64,000 nt of DNA from Paracentrotus lividus (Eukaryota > Echinodermata > Echinoidea > Camarodonta > Echinidae), in the NCBI GenBank assembly GCA_940671915.1, contig CALNVZ010003432.1, forward strand, positions 10,354,265-10,418,264, read 5' to 3'. The notes under the pieces were generated by a model, which made no database searches, was not told the DNA's origin, and was given only the letters and a program-made list of their open reading frames with translations. The translations under genes and the position numbers were made by a program. Shown one piece after another: positions 26,106 through 39,440 of this stretch. Every line of letters begins with the position of its first letter. Position 1 is the first letter of the stretch.

Positions 26106-27470
26106 CTTATCTTAAGCTTATTTGTGCCAGTTTTGTTGTTTTGTTTATCTGGGTGATTTATATTTAACTTTACCCAGTTTTGCATGTTTTCCCATCATTG
26201 TAAATGTGATGTGGTATAATAGTAATTATAATATTGTGATTTGTATTGCGTTAATCCACTTTGTAGAGTACTCAAGGTGCATCATACTTGTAAACATTTC
26301 ACTGGCATATTCTCTTGTATGTCAAACTCCTTGATAAATACGAGAAGCAGAAAACAGGAGATATGAATTTATATGAAATAGTTTAATGGTTACCCTTATT
26401 TATCGTAATGGAAGTCTCTGATTTTTGTAAAATCTAAGATGATCTTAATGCAGTGTTTTTTTAATGATCATCCATGTTATCTTTCAAAAATCAAAAGGCT
26501 GGTTACATGACCTATCACAATGGGATGCTTATTTTTGTTGTGCATGTATTTTTCTTACAGTGCAAGTCAACTTTTCTTTTCAAAATACAGTTGAAGCTAC
26601 TTTGGTCTATTATAGAAAATTACATTATATCTTGTGATATCAAAACCTTTTTATGTCAGGTCTAAGAAACACTAGAAAACAAGAATTGGGACCAGAAAAA
26701 TGACCTTATGACAAGAGTTTGTTATAATAATGCTCTTTATAACAAGGATTGACTGTGAGGGTATTGTATTTTAATGGTGTTTTGAAATGAAAATCATCAA
26801 TTCTTGAAGTGATTTTGGATGTATTGTTCCATTTACCAATGTAACAGGATAATCATTTCAATTTAATTTCAATGAACTGCTGGGGCAGAGATTGGATATT
26901 TCAGAAAAAAAAAGTTCCATTATAATGAGAGAGTTTTTGAAAGGTTGAGAAATATCACAATCCTCAAAATTGGCTCAGTTGCCCCTAAATGGCATTTTTG
27001 AGGACAGTTCTCAAGGTTTTGCACTCAAAATTTCACATTTTCTCCATATCTCTCATACTTGTATTTATAAAATAGCAAATTGATTCTCCCTGTCGTATAT
27101 TTCGATCTGGCTCAGCGTCGTGGCTGCTGTTCCATGCCTATAAAATGTCACATGTACACTACAGCTTAAATGTTATAGCACACCTTGGTTCGATAGAGGA
27201 AATGCATGAGCATGGTATATGAAGAACCATGGTTCCAAAGGCCAAACCGATGTTGAAAACCTTTTAATACGTGTTAGTGTAAATTATGCATTTTTAAAAT
27301 TTTTAGTTTTTAATGTGTGTTAGATGGTAGACTACATACATGTGTACAACTTCTACATTATTTGCAATCACTGCATTTACAATACACTTTGAAAAAGAAG
27401 CAGTTATGGTGTAATATCTGATAAAAAATAATATTTTTCAAAGCATAATTACATGCATGTACATGTATAC

Positions 27471-27590
27471 TGTCTTGTTTGGAGCCAGAGGGCATTTAGT
27501 CTCACTGCTTCTACACAACCTTCATCAGAAAAAAAGTGTAATTGCTCTGCAGCTTATTCAAAAGAAGCCATTCTGGCTCCAACCAGACAT
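27471..27590. mobile_element. Very short foldback, about 120 bp
   Basis: Ends tgtcttgtttggagccaga and tctggctccaaccagaca are near-inverse. The spacer has no frame. It may be a tiny MITE or a solitary hairpin. Confidence 0.5.
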
Positions 27591-28207
27591 TATATTCGCA
27601 ATAAGATGTTCTGAGAATATGTTAATTTCTGCGTAAATTTCAGATTTTTTTTTTTTTTTTTTAATTATCCCCAAATTATCTTTTCTTGATTTTTAGTCTT
27701 GATTATTATCACTTTTAGGAATGTATTAAATTTTCAAGAGTTTATGAACAGATAAATGGAGTAAAAATGAATTGACATTGAGTATGACTCATTTAATCAT
27801 TGGATTCACCATCTTTATGTAGACATTACTGTCATGAAAGTTTCTGCATCCCTCATATTCGTACACTCAACTCATGATACACACAAGTAGTACAGATATT
27901 GAACGATTTTATTCCAAAAATGATCCCCCCCCCCAATTACATAATGATTATCTTAATTGGGCAACCCCAAATTGTTATCCATGGGAACATTTGGGGTCAC
28001 GATATCACACTGTTCAAAATCTGAACTATAAACATAGTACCAAAACGTGACATCATACTGACCAGGTTGTCACAACTCTAGGTTCTAAACAAATTTCTGT
28101 TAAACCTGACACCTTGATCTCAGTTCTCTCACTGAAAGCTTCTGTAAATTGGCCCCGCTGCAGCCTGTTCCAAAAGCAGTTTTTCGGAATACCTCAGGTA
28201 AGTAAGG

Positions 28208-28686
28208 GTGTGTTCAATGTCCAGTTTCAAATTTATACGCCAACATGAATCATGATACAAAACACCATTACAAAACACAAACGCGATAAGCGGTGCACCG
28301 TTCAGCGTCAAATATTTAAAGCTGATTATATTTCCATCGTCTTTCAATTCCCCGCTCTCAAAAAACAAACATCTTCTCCTTTTTCACTTGCACCGGAAGC
28401 TTCCATTGCGAGAGCACATTTAAACACGTTTGAAAACTCAATCCTGTTCAGAGTCACATTTCGTTGCAATCGCGATGCTGAAGGTTGTAAAATTGAAGCT
28501 GATTGTGTTTCAAAACGCATTTTTTAATTTTCCTCCGAATCGAGATTTGAAACACGTTTACTTTTACAACCGGGAATGGGGACAATGAACACCCAATTTG
28601 TTTCTCTTTATATCAGCGTTTTGTAATTACGTTTTGTATCATGATTCATGTTGGCGTATAAATTTGAAACTGGACATTGAACACAC
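28208..28686. mobile_element. Foldback MITE with 56-nt perfect inverted ends
   Basis: The left arm starts gtgtgttcaatgtccagttt and the right arm ends aaactggacattgaacacac. They match over 56 nt (to 28,263) without a mismatch by my reading, and partial pairing continues inward. The 91-codon open frame inside has no recognisable domain. A lone arm lies at 18,920-19,016. Confidence 0.85.
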
Positions 28687-29292
28687 TCTAAATGGGCTAT
28701 TATGATGTCAACATTTTGGTACTATCTTCCCTTTCACAAAATTACTCTTCAAAATCACATACTCATACCTGCCAACTGTCCGTTTTTCTGTGACAGTTCT
28801 TGTCTTATTACAGTTATAGGGCACTTATTACGCTAAAAGACAAAAGCATAAGATAATAATATTAATAGAACATGAATAACCAAAATAGTTGAAACTGCTA
28901 AACCGGTCACTAAGCAATTTCATTTTAATTCAAATAGTACATGAAACCTGGCTAGTGACATGACTTTTGGCTCAGCTGTTAAAAATATGCTCCTTATTAT
29001 AATTCTATTTTTTTTTTTATGTCTTTACTTTTTACGAAGACCAAAACTGACCTGGAAATTCTGAACGGTTGGCACATCTGCATTCAATGTAACCTGATAA
29101 CCAATAGAAACACAGTGGTGAAATAAATATGTGGACGATTGTTTCCTTTAATTTTTTCAGCCTGACTTCACAAGATTTTAATTTCATTTTTAATTTTCTT
29201 GGTCTGAATAAACAGGCTCCATCGTATCTTGACATCACTTCAGTGCATACACATACATGTAAATAAATTTACATTTACTGTATACGTACTCA

Positions 29293-29440
29293 TTCTTGTT
29301 GGCCCGGGCATTATTTTTTTCTCGCCCGTATGATTCGGGGTCGCGCCATCTCTCGGCGGCCGAGATGTAGTGTAATATCGCAATGCAATAAAATCGTTCA
29401 GAATCTGAACTAGGAACATTGCTGTATTTTGTATGAAATA
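29293..29440 (-). repeat. Dispersed repeat, copy 2 (inverse of 25,985-26,105)
   Basis: Read on the minus strand this gives gttcagattctgaacgatt, then gagagatggcgcgaccccga and atcatacgggcgag followed by A-rich DNA, parallel to the plus-strand copy 3.3 kb to the left. Confidence 0.6.
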
Positions 29441-30056
29441 AAGGGTAATGTGTACCGAACAACTGAAACACTGTCCAAAAACTGATTTGGAAAGGAAAAT
29501 GGTACTGTTCTCATTTGCCATACATGTCATAATAAATAATCCATTCAGAATCAGAGGCATGCAATATGAAATGGATGAATGAATATGACTTTATGAATTG
29601 ACAAACAGGACCCTGGGAATCATCAGTCGAAAAACCCCAATGCTTACAAACACAGATACTGTACATTATACCCATGATCTGAGTACACATGTCCTAATGT
29701 GTCATGATAGTCATATCAATATACCCAGAATAGATTCATGAGTAACGTTAATACGGTCGTCCTATGACAGTTGAAACATGAGCAGGAATATTATTCTTTG
29801 TCCCCACATTTCAAGTGCAAAAAAAAGAAGGAAAGTTCTTTTTATCAAAGACACTTTGGATTTTCAAAAATCAAAACATAATCTGAGTCATTGTATGGTA
29901 GAATAATTGTATTCGCAGAGAATAGGCCCTATAGATGTACAACTGCAATTGTAATCATTTTACACTGATCTGGAACAGACGCAGCACCCCATAAACATAT
30001 GACTCAATGTTAGTTAAAAAGGTAATGTAAGGAATTTGAAGTGATTTTAGTTCTGG

Positions 30057-30291
30057 TAATGCTGCGGTCACAACTCGCTGTACCTTCGACGTGCAACTCC
30101 CAAAAATGAATTTTGTAGAAAATTTGTGCAGCACACGTACCATGCAGGCACGTTGCATATATACGACGTGCAGGAAGTTTTTCCAATACCCTTACTACAG
30201 AAACGCAGATATCGCAGAAATTGGCCCACGACCTGTGCATGCATTGTGCATGCACGTGCCCCGTAGGCTACGAGTTGTGACCGCCGCATTA
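30057..30291. mobile_element. Foldback MITE, GGTCACAACTCG family, 235 bp
   Basis: The left end taatgctgcggtcacaactcg pairs with the right end cgagttgtgaccgccgcatta. The interior has more paired blocks (gacgtgca/tgcacgt-type). It matches the length of 33,250-33,484 exactly and shares its terminal atgctgc-gtcaca. Confidence 0.8.
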
Positions 30292-31859
30292 GCCATTTAA
30301 GAATTCCTACATGTATGTTATCAAATAAAAACAAGAAATTTGCTTAAATCAAAAGTAACCTGCAAAATGAATTTGGGGGGGGGGGGCATGAGTAGAAACC
30401 TTACTGCACCCCCCCCCCCATTTCTCTCTATCGATTTCCTTTACCTAACTTGGTTGTTGTTTTTTTTCCACTTACAGTAAACCTGCAATCCATTGAGCTT
30501 TACAAGCATTTGATCTGACTCCTCTGACATATACAAATAATTTGTATCAGTACTATCAAGTCAACATTAAAAGTCAATGTTCAAAGGCACTGTGATACCT
30601 AATGCATGCATTTACATGTTGAACAATCTAAAATCATTCAAAATATCATGTATACATAGTAGTCTCAATGTCTAAAAATAAATTTTGAATCTAACTTCAT
30701 AAACTATACTCAGTGTGCAAAATTTAGATATTGACATGATGCAGGTACATGTATTTATAGTGCAAGTACTTCTTTTTCATATTGCATATTGTTAGCACTT
30801 CATTGACATCATTGTCATGTATTGAGATATCTGCATGAAAACACCCTATTTACTCTATTTCTTGTCAGGGTCAAGAAAAATTATGTCATTTATATTTGAG
30901 TGTGCATTTACCCTAAAAGGGAGTATTTTCCCCAGAAGAACTCTAGTTTTGGAATGACCTGTTTCTAATAAACACTACAGATAATTGAATTTAAAAAAAA
31001 AAAGGTTTGATGAAAATTAGGTCTAAATTTTGCATGTTTATTATCACCTCTATTTCTCCAAAGAAAACTGATTTAACCATGTGCATCTATGAAGAATAAG
31101 TACACATAACACTACAGGCAAATTGACATTCATGATACAGTTATGAATATATTCATTTTTTTTCTCTCTTAATTTTACTAAAGAAATGCTAATTTCACGA
31201 AGGGATATTTTATTATGCAATAACACCCATTAATATAACTTTTAAAAAAAGAGACAGGGAAATTATATTTGGAGAACAAATGGGATATTATAACATTGAA
31301 ATTAATGTTAAAAATTTGGGAATACAGTTTTAATATGATATTGCACTTATCTATTAGTTGCCAATTTGTCTCTCTTACTGTTTGGATAGTGATTTAAGCA
31401 AAGAAATTTTCTTTATTCTTGAATGAGTAGAACATAATTCTCAGATTTTTCTTTTTTTATTCAGAGCAATATATTTTACATTTCTTAATAAAAAAATTAA
31501 TTAAAGAGAAATCATACTACAATAGACTGCGTGTACATTTTCTGCATGTACATTTATTAAATACTTTTCTTCCGGGGTGGGGTGTAATGAAATACTTTAT
31601 GCTTTCAAATAAGGAAGAACTCATGCTAAAATATCAAGAGATTGTCTTTAAAATATGTCATGTTTATGACACTTTGTCACAAACTAGTATATAATTTCAA
31701 AACATTTCATTTGGCCATAAACACTACTTTATAATAATAAATATAGTGTCATATATCATAATCTTGAAAGTAATTCATACATTTATTGCCTGCACTGCAT
31801 ATCATTTCAGCACAAATTTGCAGACAATATTTTTGCATATAATTACATAAAATGTAAAA

Positions 31860-31978
31860 TTTAAAGTGCATGAAGTAATTAACTTAATTGGATGGGCCTG
31901 CGCCTTTAAATGTTTTAAAACAGAAAATATGGCGCAATATAAATGCTGTGGATCATCATCATCATCATCATCAATTTT
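31860..31978 (+). repeat. Retroposon 3' end with (ATC)n tail
   Basis: A short segment with gggcctgcgcctttaaatg and atggcgcaatataaatgctg runs into seven atc units. A trimer tail after a gcgc-atataaatgc phrase is typical of truncated retroposons. No coding remains. Confidence 0.5.
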
Positions 31979-33249
31979 ATTTATAATCACATTGTACCAT
32001 CTCCATAGAAAGCGCAAGTTATTTTTGTTTTTATTGTGAGAGCACTTTTTACATGGTTAAACTTTTTTTTTTTTTTTTTTTTTTTTAAATGTTTTGCTGT
32101 GTTAGTATTGTGCTAAAAGACAAAACATAAACAATCAAATGAGATAACTGGTTAGTCAAATAAACATTATTTCAAAATTTTCCAAATGAAATGTTCACAA
32201 ATAAAAGAATGATGTTGAGGAAACACATTTGTAACCAAATTAATCAAGGTCCATGACTCAAATGAATAAGAAAAAAAAAATCAAAACAAAAGTATGGTTT
32301 AAAAGAAATCCAAAAATGTGTTAATAACACAAAATAAATTCCTAGAAAATCAAATAAAACTTTCAATATAAAATTGGGGCTCCAAACAGAAAAAGGTCAA
32401 CCAAATAATTTTGTTATTTAAGAAACATGGAAAGTAATGAAAGATGAGAAATAAAATCATTCACCTAGGACTGTTTAAATGTACTAAGATAAAACCAAAT
32501 ATTCATTGGTGTGTCATGATTTCACGGACTTGACTGAATAGCCACTATTTTCTATAAAAGAAATCATAACTTTGATCCATGAACTGCTTTTTAAATGAAA
32601 GTTCACGAAAAACTCATAACTAGTTCTAAGAATTAACAAAAAGTGTCTACTTTAACCTACAATGTACATGAACAGTGTTGTGATGACATTAAAAATGGAT
32701 ATCGTCTTCTCGAATAATCATTACCTACAAGTACATGTATGACTGAATATGAAACATATAGTCAGGAAAAAAAAAACATACATTAGAATGAGCCATGCCT
32801 ATAAAATATTTCCCTCTAACATATATATACATTTTACAATTTTACAGGTACATGTATGTTTGTTTGAAAACCTCATGCAATATAACTGCATTTATAGAGT
32901 TATCTAATATCATAATTTCCTAGTTTACGATCTAAATGTAATGATACTACCAAATTCAAGGAAATCCATTCAATAAATTATCCTGTACATACATACATGT
33001 ATAACTAAATGTTGACAACACATTTTAATCATTTTCATGTCAAATAAAATGATAAGATCCACAGTTGACAGAAATAACCAAGTGATTTCAGCCCAATTTC
33101 ATTAGGGGCAACAAATTTTTAAAAAAACAAGTTGTTAAAGTTATGAATGAAAACCTGACTTCCGTATTAAGTGATGAGTATTATGATATTAATGTATTGT
33201 GAGAGCCGGGCAAATTAATGGTGAAGTTAGAGTACATGAGTAATGTGAA

Positions 33250-33484
33250 ATGCTGCAGTCACACAGACCCTTATGTATAGTTACGTTTTAGTTGTTTTGT
33301 CCTTATTTCATCTTCTAATCTATCATTTCTTATGTTTTTCTTTGTTTTATTTAAGGAACGATATTATCACTATTTCCACTGCTGACTATGATGGGAAGGC
33401 AACTGTGGGGATCTGCAGAAAAAAAGGAATTTTTGGACGCAACCTGGACGTAACTCAACGTTAGTGTCTGTGTGACTGTAGCAT
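33250..33484. mobile_element. Foldback MITE, 235 bp, TGCTGCAGTCACACAGAC ends
   Basis: The left end atgctgcagtcacacagac and the right end gtctgtgtgactgtagcat are inverse with one mismatch. It is one of three neighbouring foldback elements. Open frames overlapping it are by-products. Confidence 0.8.
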
Positions 33485-33497
33485 AATGTTAGGATTT

Positions 33498-33859
33498 CAT
33501 GGTCACAACTGATAATCCGTTGGTTGTACACCTCTCTGCTGGTCAGATTTCCAGGGAAACCCTTGCAATTATCAGAGATGCCTTGCAGTACCATTAAAAA
33601 AATCCTGTAAATGACCAAAAAAATCCTGAAAAAACATCCAAATTTGGGCAAAAAAGCTAATTTTAAAAAAAAAGGGGGAAAAAAGGAATGAAAACGCAGA
33701 AATTTGGTGTAAAAATTCTCGAAAAGTGGCATAATTTCTGAACTATGCAGGAAGGAAAATGTTTTTCAGGCTTGCAGGAACAAGGTGGCAGAGATCTTGC
33801 TCCAGCTATGGAGTTGGCAGCCATCCCACACGTGCACTAGTAGCGAGTTGTGACCATGA
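33498..33859. mobile_element. Foldback MITE, GGTCACAACT family, 362 bp
   Basis: The left end catggtcacaact and the right end agttgtgaccatg are exact inverses. The interior is A-rich with repeated 'aaaaaaatcctg' phrases. It starts 13 nt after the previous element. Confidence 0.75.
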
Positions 33860-33897
33860 TATTACTTAGGTTAGACGAATTTTGAATTTTATGTTTC

Positions 33898-34100
33898 CAT
33901 GACATTTGCTCCAGCGACAATTGCTCCATTATAAATTCCATACACTAATCAAATGGCTTAAACTTCAACCCTGGACTTACAAGTAGCTCTACTACCCTAA
34001 ACTTAACATACAACCCTAGATTGAAACCCTAACCCTAACCCTATATCTTAGAGAAAATAAAGCCAGGAGCAATTGTCGCGGGAGCAGATGTCGTGTCATG
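33898..34100. mobile_element. Foldback MITE carrying telomere-like repeats
   Basis: The left end catgacatttgctccagcg-acaattgctcc and the right end ggagcaattgtcgcggga-gcagatgtcgtgtcatg are inverse apart from a small indel. The middle holds aaccctaaccctaaccct, three telomere-type units, after several degenerate 'accct' phrases. The telomere motif belongs to the element and is not a chromosome end. Confidence 0.8.
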
Positions 34101-35879
34101 TTAATATATCACACGCTTTGGAATAACATGAATGAATTTACCCCAAATTAAACCAATTGATTATTGTTAGTAGAATGTTAGTTTTTTAATAGTCTTGAAG
34201 CCAGATGAAGATGAAAAGACTTACTCTCTGTTTGTCATAATCGGTCATCACAGGATCCGGGGCAGATGCAAAAGATATTAAGGGTGGGTGAAAAATTCAA
34301 GAAAAAGTGAATAATCTTCTTTTCAAAGGACTAATCCAAACTAACTTTCAGATGAGAAATGCTCCTTGGGTCAATTAGACTATTGTTTTACACAATGTAG
34401 CTTAGTAAAGGTATTACAATCAGACAACCCCCTGTTACAATGTAGCATTGCATATTTGTTCCTCAACCTCAAATCCCATGGTAGGAGAAGATTAGCCAAA
34501 TCTACACTATGTCTAGTAGTGTCCAGCATTACCTACATTTTAGCATGTCCATGTACGTGTATATACTTGCCCTGTATTACTTTAATTTAGTAAAATATTT
34601 TCTATTTGCATTCAAAACATAATCCACCATTGGGCCTACTTTTACACATAGGTCTACATGTACATTTACACACACGCACACAAACATAATCCATCCCACT
34701 ATTTCCCTAAATATGGGCTGGGCACATCAAGTAAAAATAATGTCTCAATAAATCTGTTTTCCTGATAATAAACTGTGACTGTAATACGTACAATCTGTGA
34801 CCTCAAGTACCTGTCTACAGAGCACAAAGTCCTCTTTGCCAATCGATCTAAAGCAACTTCCTGCTTCTCAGTAGGCGGCGCCGTACTAGCTCGAGCATGA
34901 AAAATAGTGCGCTATTTCTGATCTAATGAATAAGCCTGAGACTTCTTCTCTTTAGATAGGGCTCTAAATTGGCCAAATCTCAACCTGAGTCATCTTGGGC
35001 TTACAGTGTAAATATGTTTCCAAACTCAAGCTAATTTAGCGGTTTTTGCTTTTGCTTTGCACTTGACTGATATTTGTTGTTTTTTTTTTCAACTGATCAG
35101 CCTCATAGCATGGTATCTATCTAGCTTGAGCTAGTGCAGCAACACCAAGTCTGTGTGTTCAACAGACTACGCTCTCATTGTATAGTGGATTTGAGCCATT
35201 CATGCCAATGTACGTGTAATTTTCATACAAATTATTAATAGCATACCCCAGAGACAGAAATTATGATTGTCCTTACAACGTACAAAACGTTGGGTAACAC
35301 AAGTTTCAATGTTTTACAAGTAGTCATCCATGGCCGATCTGATTCAAGCCTTTTATTTTATTTTATTTTGTTTTGTTTTGTATGTGTGCAATTCACACAT
35401 ACACAATATATTGTACATACTTTTGTAAGGCTTCAACTTTTATTGTCATCTAATACAAATAAATTGTATGCAAAACAGAATTTAGATGTTACAAAATATC
35501 CTAGAAGCTAAACAAGCAGGAAGAGAAAACTTAGAAAATGGAAACTCACTTGGACTGGTGCACGGACTGCACTTACAAAAAGTACTAAATGTAGGAAACT
35601 ATTAATGAACAATATTCTTAAATGTTTTTTAAACAAAAGAACCTTAGAAAACAAATGTTACTTTATTCATTCAAATTTCCTCCACTTTCACAATGAGTCC
35701 GTGTTTATGCAGGGACAACTACATGTATATTCACTATGTTGACAGATAGTAGTCACAGTTATACCAGCACATTTTCAGTATACACGTAGCCCTGATATTT
35801 GGGTATCAGTTTCGGTATAGAAGTACATGTATGCATATTCTTATTTTTTAAAACAAGACTATTCGCAGATCATCTTACC

Positions 35880-36160
35880 TTGGACCAATCACCTACGTCC
35901 ATGATCTAACAGACTATGTATGTACATGTAAGCTCAGAGCCAACGCCTACAAGTAGACAAAACGTGTCATTAGCATTCTAAATGCATTAGGGCTCTGCCG
36001 AGTCAAGACCATCAGTCTTTTGCAATGTCCTAAATTTTATTTCATTATTTTGTATTTATGTATATTAATTGCTATGTTATACCATGTATCATCTGATATA
36101 TTTTTATCTTGTATTTTTTTATGAATGAAATTTGAATAAATTGAATTGAATTGAATTGAA
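35880..36160 (+). repeat. Retroposon 3' end with (AATTG)n tail
   Basis: AT-rich DNA ends in gaaatttgaataaattgaat and four ttgaa units. The same block lies at 52,017-52,290 almost unchanged. It resembles the 3' end of a truncated non-LTR retroposon. No reverse transcriptase is attached. Confidence 0.55.
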
Positions 36161-36607
36161 TTGAAATGCAGCAACATATAAAATATGTATGTAATTTCAC
36201 ATATATTGCAAGACATGAATGTCAAAGTTGGAAACCCACAGACCATTCACATTGTGTAAATGTATGTGCAATTGTTTTATTTATTAAAATTTGATGATAT
36301 CCTCTAATTACTGCATACAGATAATAAGGTGTATTTTTTTGCTGTTTTAGATGGTAGGGGTCTAATTTCAAGGTATGCCTCTCATCATTGGTTACGGGTT
36401 CTTTCATAAATAAGTCCAATTAGAATTAAAGATACTTTTTTAATAATCCTGGGCGTGAATAGAGAATGGCAACACTATAATTCAAAACAAAATTTATGTC
36501 CTTTTTAATGTTTCTATAGATATATAATGAACGTGTTACACGACCCGGTTTCTCATGAACTATGTCCGATACATTTATCTGCTTGCGTCATAATATACAA
36601 TGTTCAA

Positions 36608-38170
36608 GTTCAAAGTTCAATGTTTTTATAATCTCTCCAACAGTTCATGTAAAAACATAACAAATATACATTCTGTAAATAGAAAAAATTCAAAATACGT
36701 AGTGTAAATTAAAGATATATCATACAACAACAAAAAAAGCTAGCAACAGTAACAAAACATGCAGAATAGATGTAGAACATAAACCAAAAGAATATGTTGT
36801 GGAGGGGAAACCCATAGCCATTGCCTTTTTCCGAGGCAGAAAACCTCCAACATATAAAAGACATTAAACGAATAACTAAAACTAAAACCTAAAACAAAAA
36901 TGACAGCTAAGGCGGCGAACAGGTCAAACAATTTAAAATTAAAAAAAAGAAAAAAAAAAATACATAATCAATGGTTGGGAAGGGTTATAGAAAATCAATA
37001 ATGTTTGTTTATGTTTTCCTATTTGAATGAACTTTTAGCGAGACGGACAGTTTTTAGTTGATCGGCTGGGTAAAGTGGTTCCAAGTTTGTGGGTTCAAAA
37101 ATAATTTCACCTTGTGGTCCCTTGGATATATTATAATAGTAAAAAGAGGGTATATGCAGATGATTTTTGAAGTTTCTCTCGGTTAGATATATCGGATTGA
37201 TATGTCTATTAAGTTTATAAAAATAAATCATCTGAATTAGTCGATGGTAAAACACACCTTAAAAAATGAATAATAGTATACATAAAAAATGTGGCTGCAA
37301 CAATATGGGTGAATATTGAGGGTTTCTTGACATATTGCAACACGTATTTAACCCCCAAAAACTTATGAAAAAGAAAAGAGCGAAGTTGGGTTTGACTTGG
37401 CAGATCTAGTGTAGGAATTCGTGACTGTTTCGAGATGACTACGTTTTTGATGTAATACAATTATTATCATATTCAATAGTAGTCAATTGCATAACAATTT
37501 CCCCATACAAAGAATGTACAATAAGATATATATGGGTAAAAATCATAGTTTTGATAGCGACTGAAGACAGATTCGCGAGTGGAAGAATTGTCTTGCCAGC
37601 ACCTATTTAGTCAGCACGACCTATTTACTGCATAGATATTTTAACATTGATTATGCTTAAACGTGTGTTTTTTTCCAAATTACAATCATCAATGATTTAT
37701 TCCTAAGCAATGTGTAGTATTTTCCTGCTACATATCGGTGTTGACAATTTGTTAACATTATAGTTACTATTATCTATATTTTTCTGAAATTACCGTGTGT
37801 TTTTAAATAACAATAACGAAACATGTTTTCTTCCCGCGTCCCTTCATCGTAGTTAAATTTGAGAGTTTAATATGATTTAAAAACACAGGAATTTACTTTT
37901 TCCTAGCTAATTCACGATAGTGTAAAAAATTGGTTTATTCGATGTTTCGTGGCATGTCCCTAAACTGACATACTAAAAGAATTGGTATCAATATCGTGCA
38001 AAAATAATGAAACAGAGAATGATACAGTCACAAACTGTAGGGTCATTGTTGTATACAATATATAAATATTAGCCGGGCTCGTATATATACCGACGGACCC
38101 GTGGGCTTACGAACAACTATTTGGATAGGGGTTTGCGATGTGCTAAGATGATATCATTGATAATATAAAA
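36608..38170 (-). mobile_element. LINE 3' half, minus strand (copy 1 of locus)
   Basis: The hexamer tail gttcaagttcaa at 36,603 marks the 3' end. Reading leftward on the minus strand, the segment corresponds to 52,711-53,880, where the reverse-transcriptase VPQG..LGPL block is still visible. This copy has more frame breaks. It ends where the satellite array begins, near 38.18 kb. Confidence 0.7.
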
Positions 38171-38189
38171 ACGGGTTTGCACGATCTCG

Positions 38190-38640
38190 AGGGGCTCTAA
38201 TCATCCCTAACAGTCCTCGTGCTCCGACCACGAGTCCTAGTTTCCCACGAGCGCCGAGTTTTCCCGTCCCCAGCGAGAGTCTACTTCCCACGAGCAATTT
38301 TCCCACGACTACTCCACAGAGACGCTACTGACGTCTGCCCAACGAGGCCGAGTAATTTTTGTCTCACGGATCCTATAGTCTCCACGAGGCCATCACCAGT
38401 CCCAACTACCGATTGAGCTACGTCGCACGTAGTTCTAGGATCCAACGAGAACCTACGTCGTATCCACAGTCCTTAGTCCAAGCGAGGGCCGAGTTATTTT
38501 TCCCACGACTTACTCCCGAGTCCTTAGTTCCCATCGAGTATCCTACGTCCCACCCAATCAGATATCTCAGTACGTGAACAGTAGGTCCATCGAGTACCCT
38601 CGTCCGTCGCAGTCTGCGTTCCACGAGGCGGAGTTTTGTC
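38190..38640 (+). repeat. 16-bp satellite array, left end of TU-like element (copy 1)
   Basis: Degenerate tandem units of cccacgagtcctacgt lie in the forward orientation, interspersed with a cacgaggccgagtattttt variant. The array corresponds to 53,888-54,207 and, inverted, to 48,835-49,170. Peptides read from it (PRVLRPTRP-type) are translation of a satellite, not proteins. Confidence 0.8.
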
Positions 38641-39164
38641 GATCCTCATATCGCATATGTTTAAATTCATTTATGATAGTGTTGGCTGAGTACAGAAATT
38701 GATGCGTAAATTTATGAAGGAATGTTCTGAAATGTATCATACAGATTCAGATGAGTTCTGTAAGAGTTTTATTTAGTTAGCAGTATCATACGGGCATTGG
38801 GGTTGCTGCCAGGTTTTGTAAAATTCGGGGAAATATTATGATTTATACTTCGAGTAGGCTCATGCTATTCTGAGGGGCGTGACCACGGGGGCACTGGCCC
38901 CCGGCATAGGGTAAAAGGGCGACCAAAAGGATGAAAGGAAATAAGAGAAGAAGGGAGAGAGAGAGAGCGAAGGAAAGCGGTGAGAAAGGGGGGGGGGGGC
39001 GGGGGAGTAGAAGAAACAAAGAGAAAAAGGAAAAAGACAAGAAACCAAAAAAAAGGAGGCGGAGAGAAGGAAGAGCTCGGAGAAGAGAGAGCGAGAGAGT
39101 GAATAATTAATAGATTTAAAAAAATAAAGAAGTAAATTAAAAAATATACGGTGGCGCAAAATTG

Positions 39165-39440
39165 ACGTATTTTAGGGTTCAATTAAAAAACGCTGGTTAG
39201 GGGGGGCCGCCAATATTATATCCATAAGATGCCTGGGCAATCAAAATTAACCTTAAATAAGAGGTACCAGAAACTGAGGGGGCCAAATATGATTTTAAAA
39301 TTTAGGGGTTACCTAGCATTCGACGGTATGTAGTGGGCGCTAGAATCGATCTCAACATAGGTCGCTAGATATACTGATCTAAAAACTTAGGGCAGCCACA
39401 ATGGATCGCTATAACTTACGGGGGGGGTATTGGGTTTCTG
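39165..39440. repeat. Degenerate minisatellite inside the TU-like element
   Basis: Units near 35-45 bp share an (a/g)cttaggg(g)gcgcca-at-gatct theme. The counterpart lies at 54,640-54,850. The degree of decay and base-calling noise prevents counting units. Confidence 0.5.

Noticed and set aside
34034-34052. Telomere-type CCCTAA repeats as a chromosome-end remnant
   Set aside because: Only about three units, located between the arms of a small foldback element.
34225-34248. Possible minus-strand first exon MTDYDKQR followed by a perfect gtaagt donor
   Set aside because: It does not resemble the GRK start (MELENIVAN), has no acceptor upstream and is too short to judge. The donor alone is weak evidence.
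34795-34920. Possible exon near ctgtctacag / a QEVALDRLAKRTLC frame on the minus strand
   Set aside because: Splice signals on the two strands conflict and the peptide matches nothing I recognise.
38860-39182. Serine/phenylalanine/proline-rich minus-strand frames of about 100 codons
   Set aside because: They translate a G/A-rich microsatellite tract in three frames at once.
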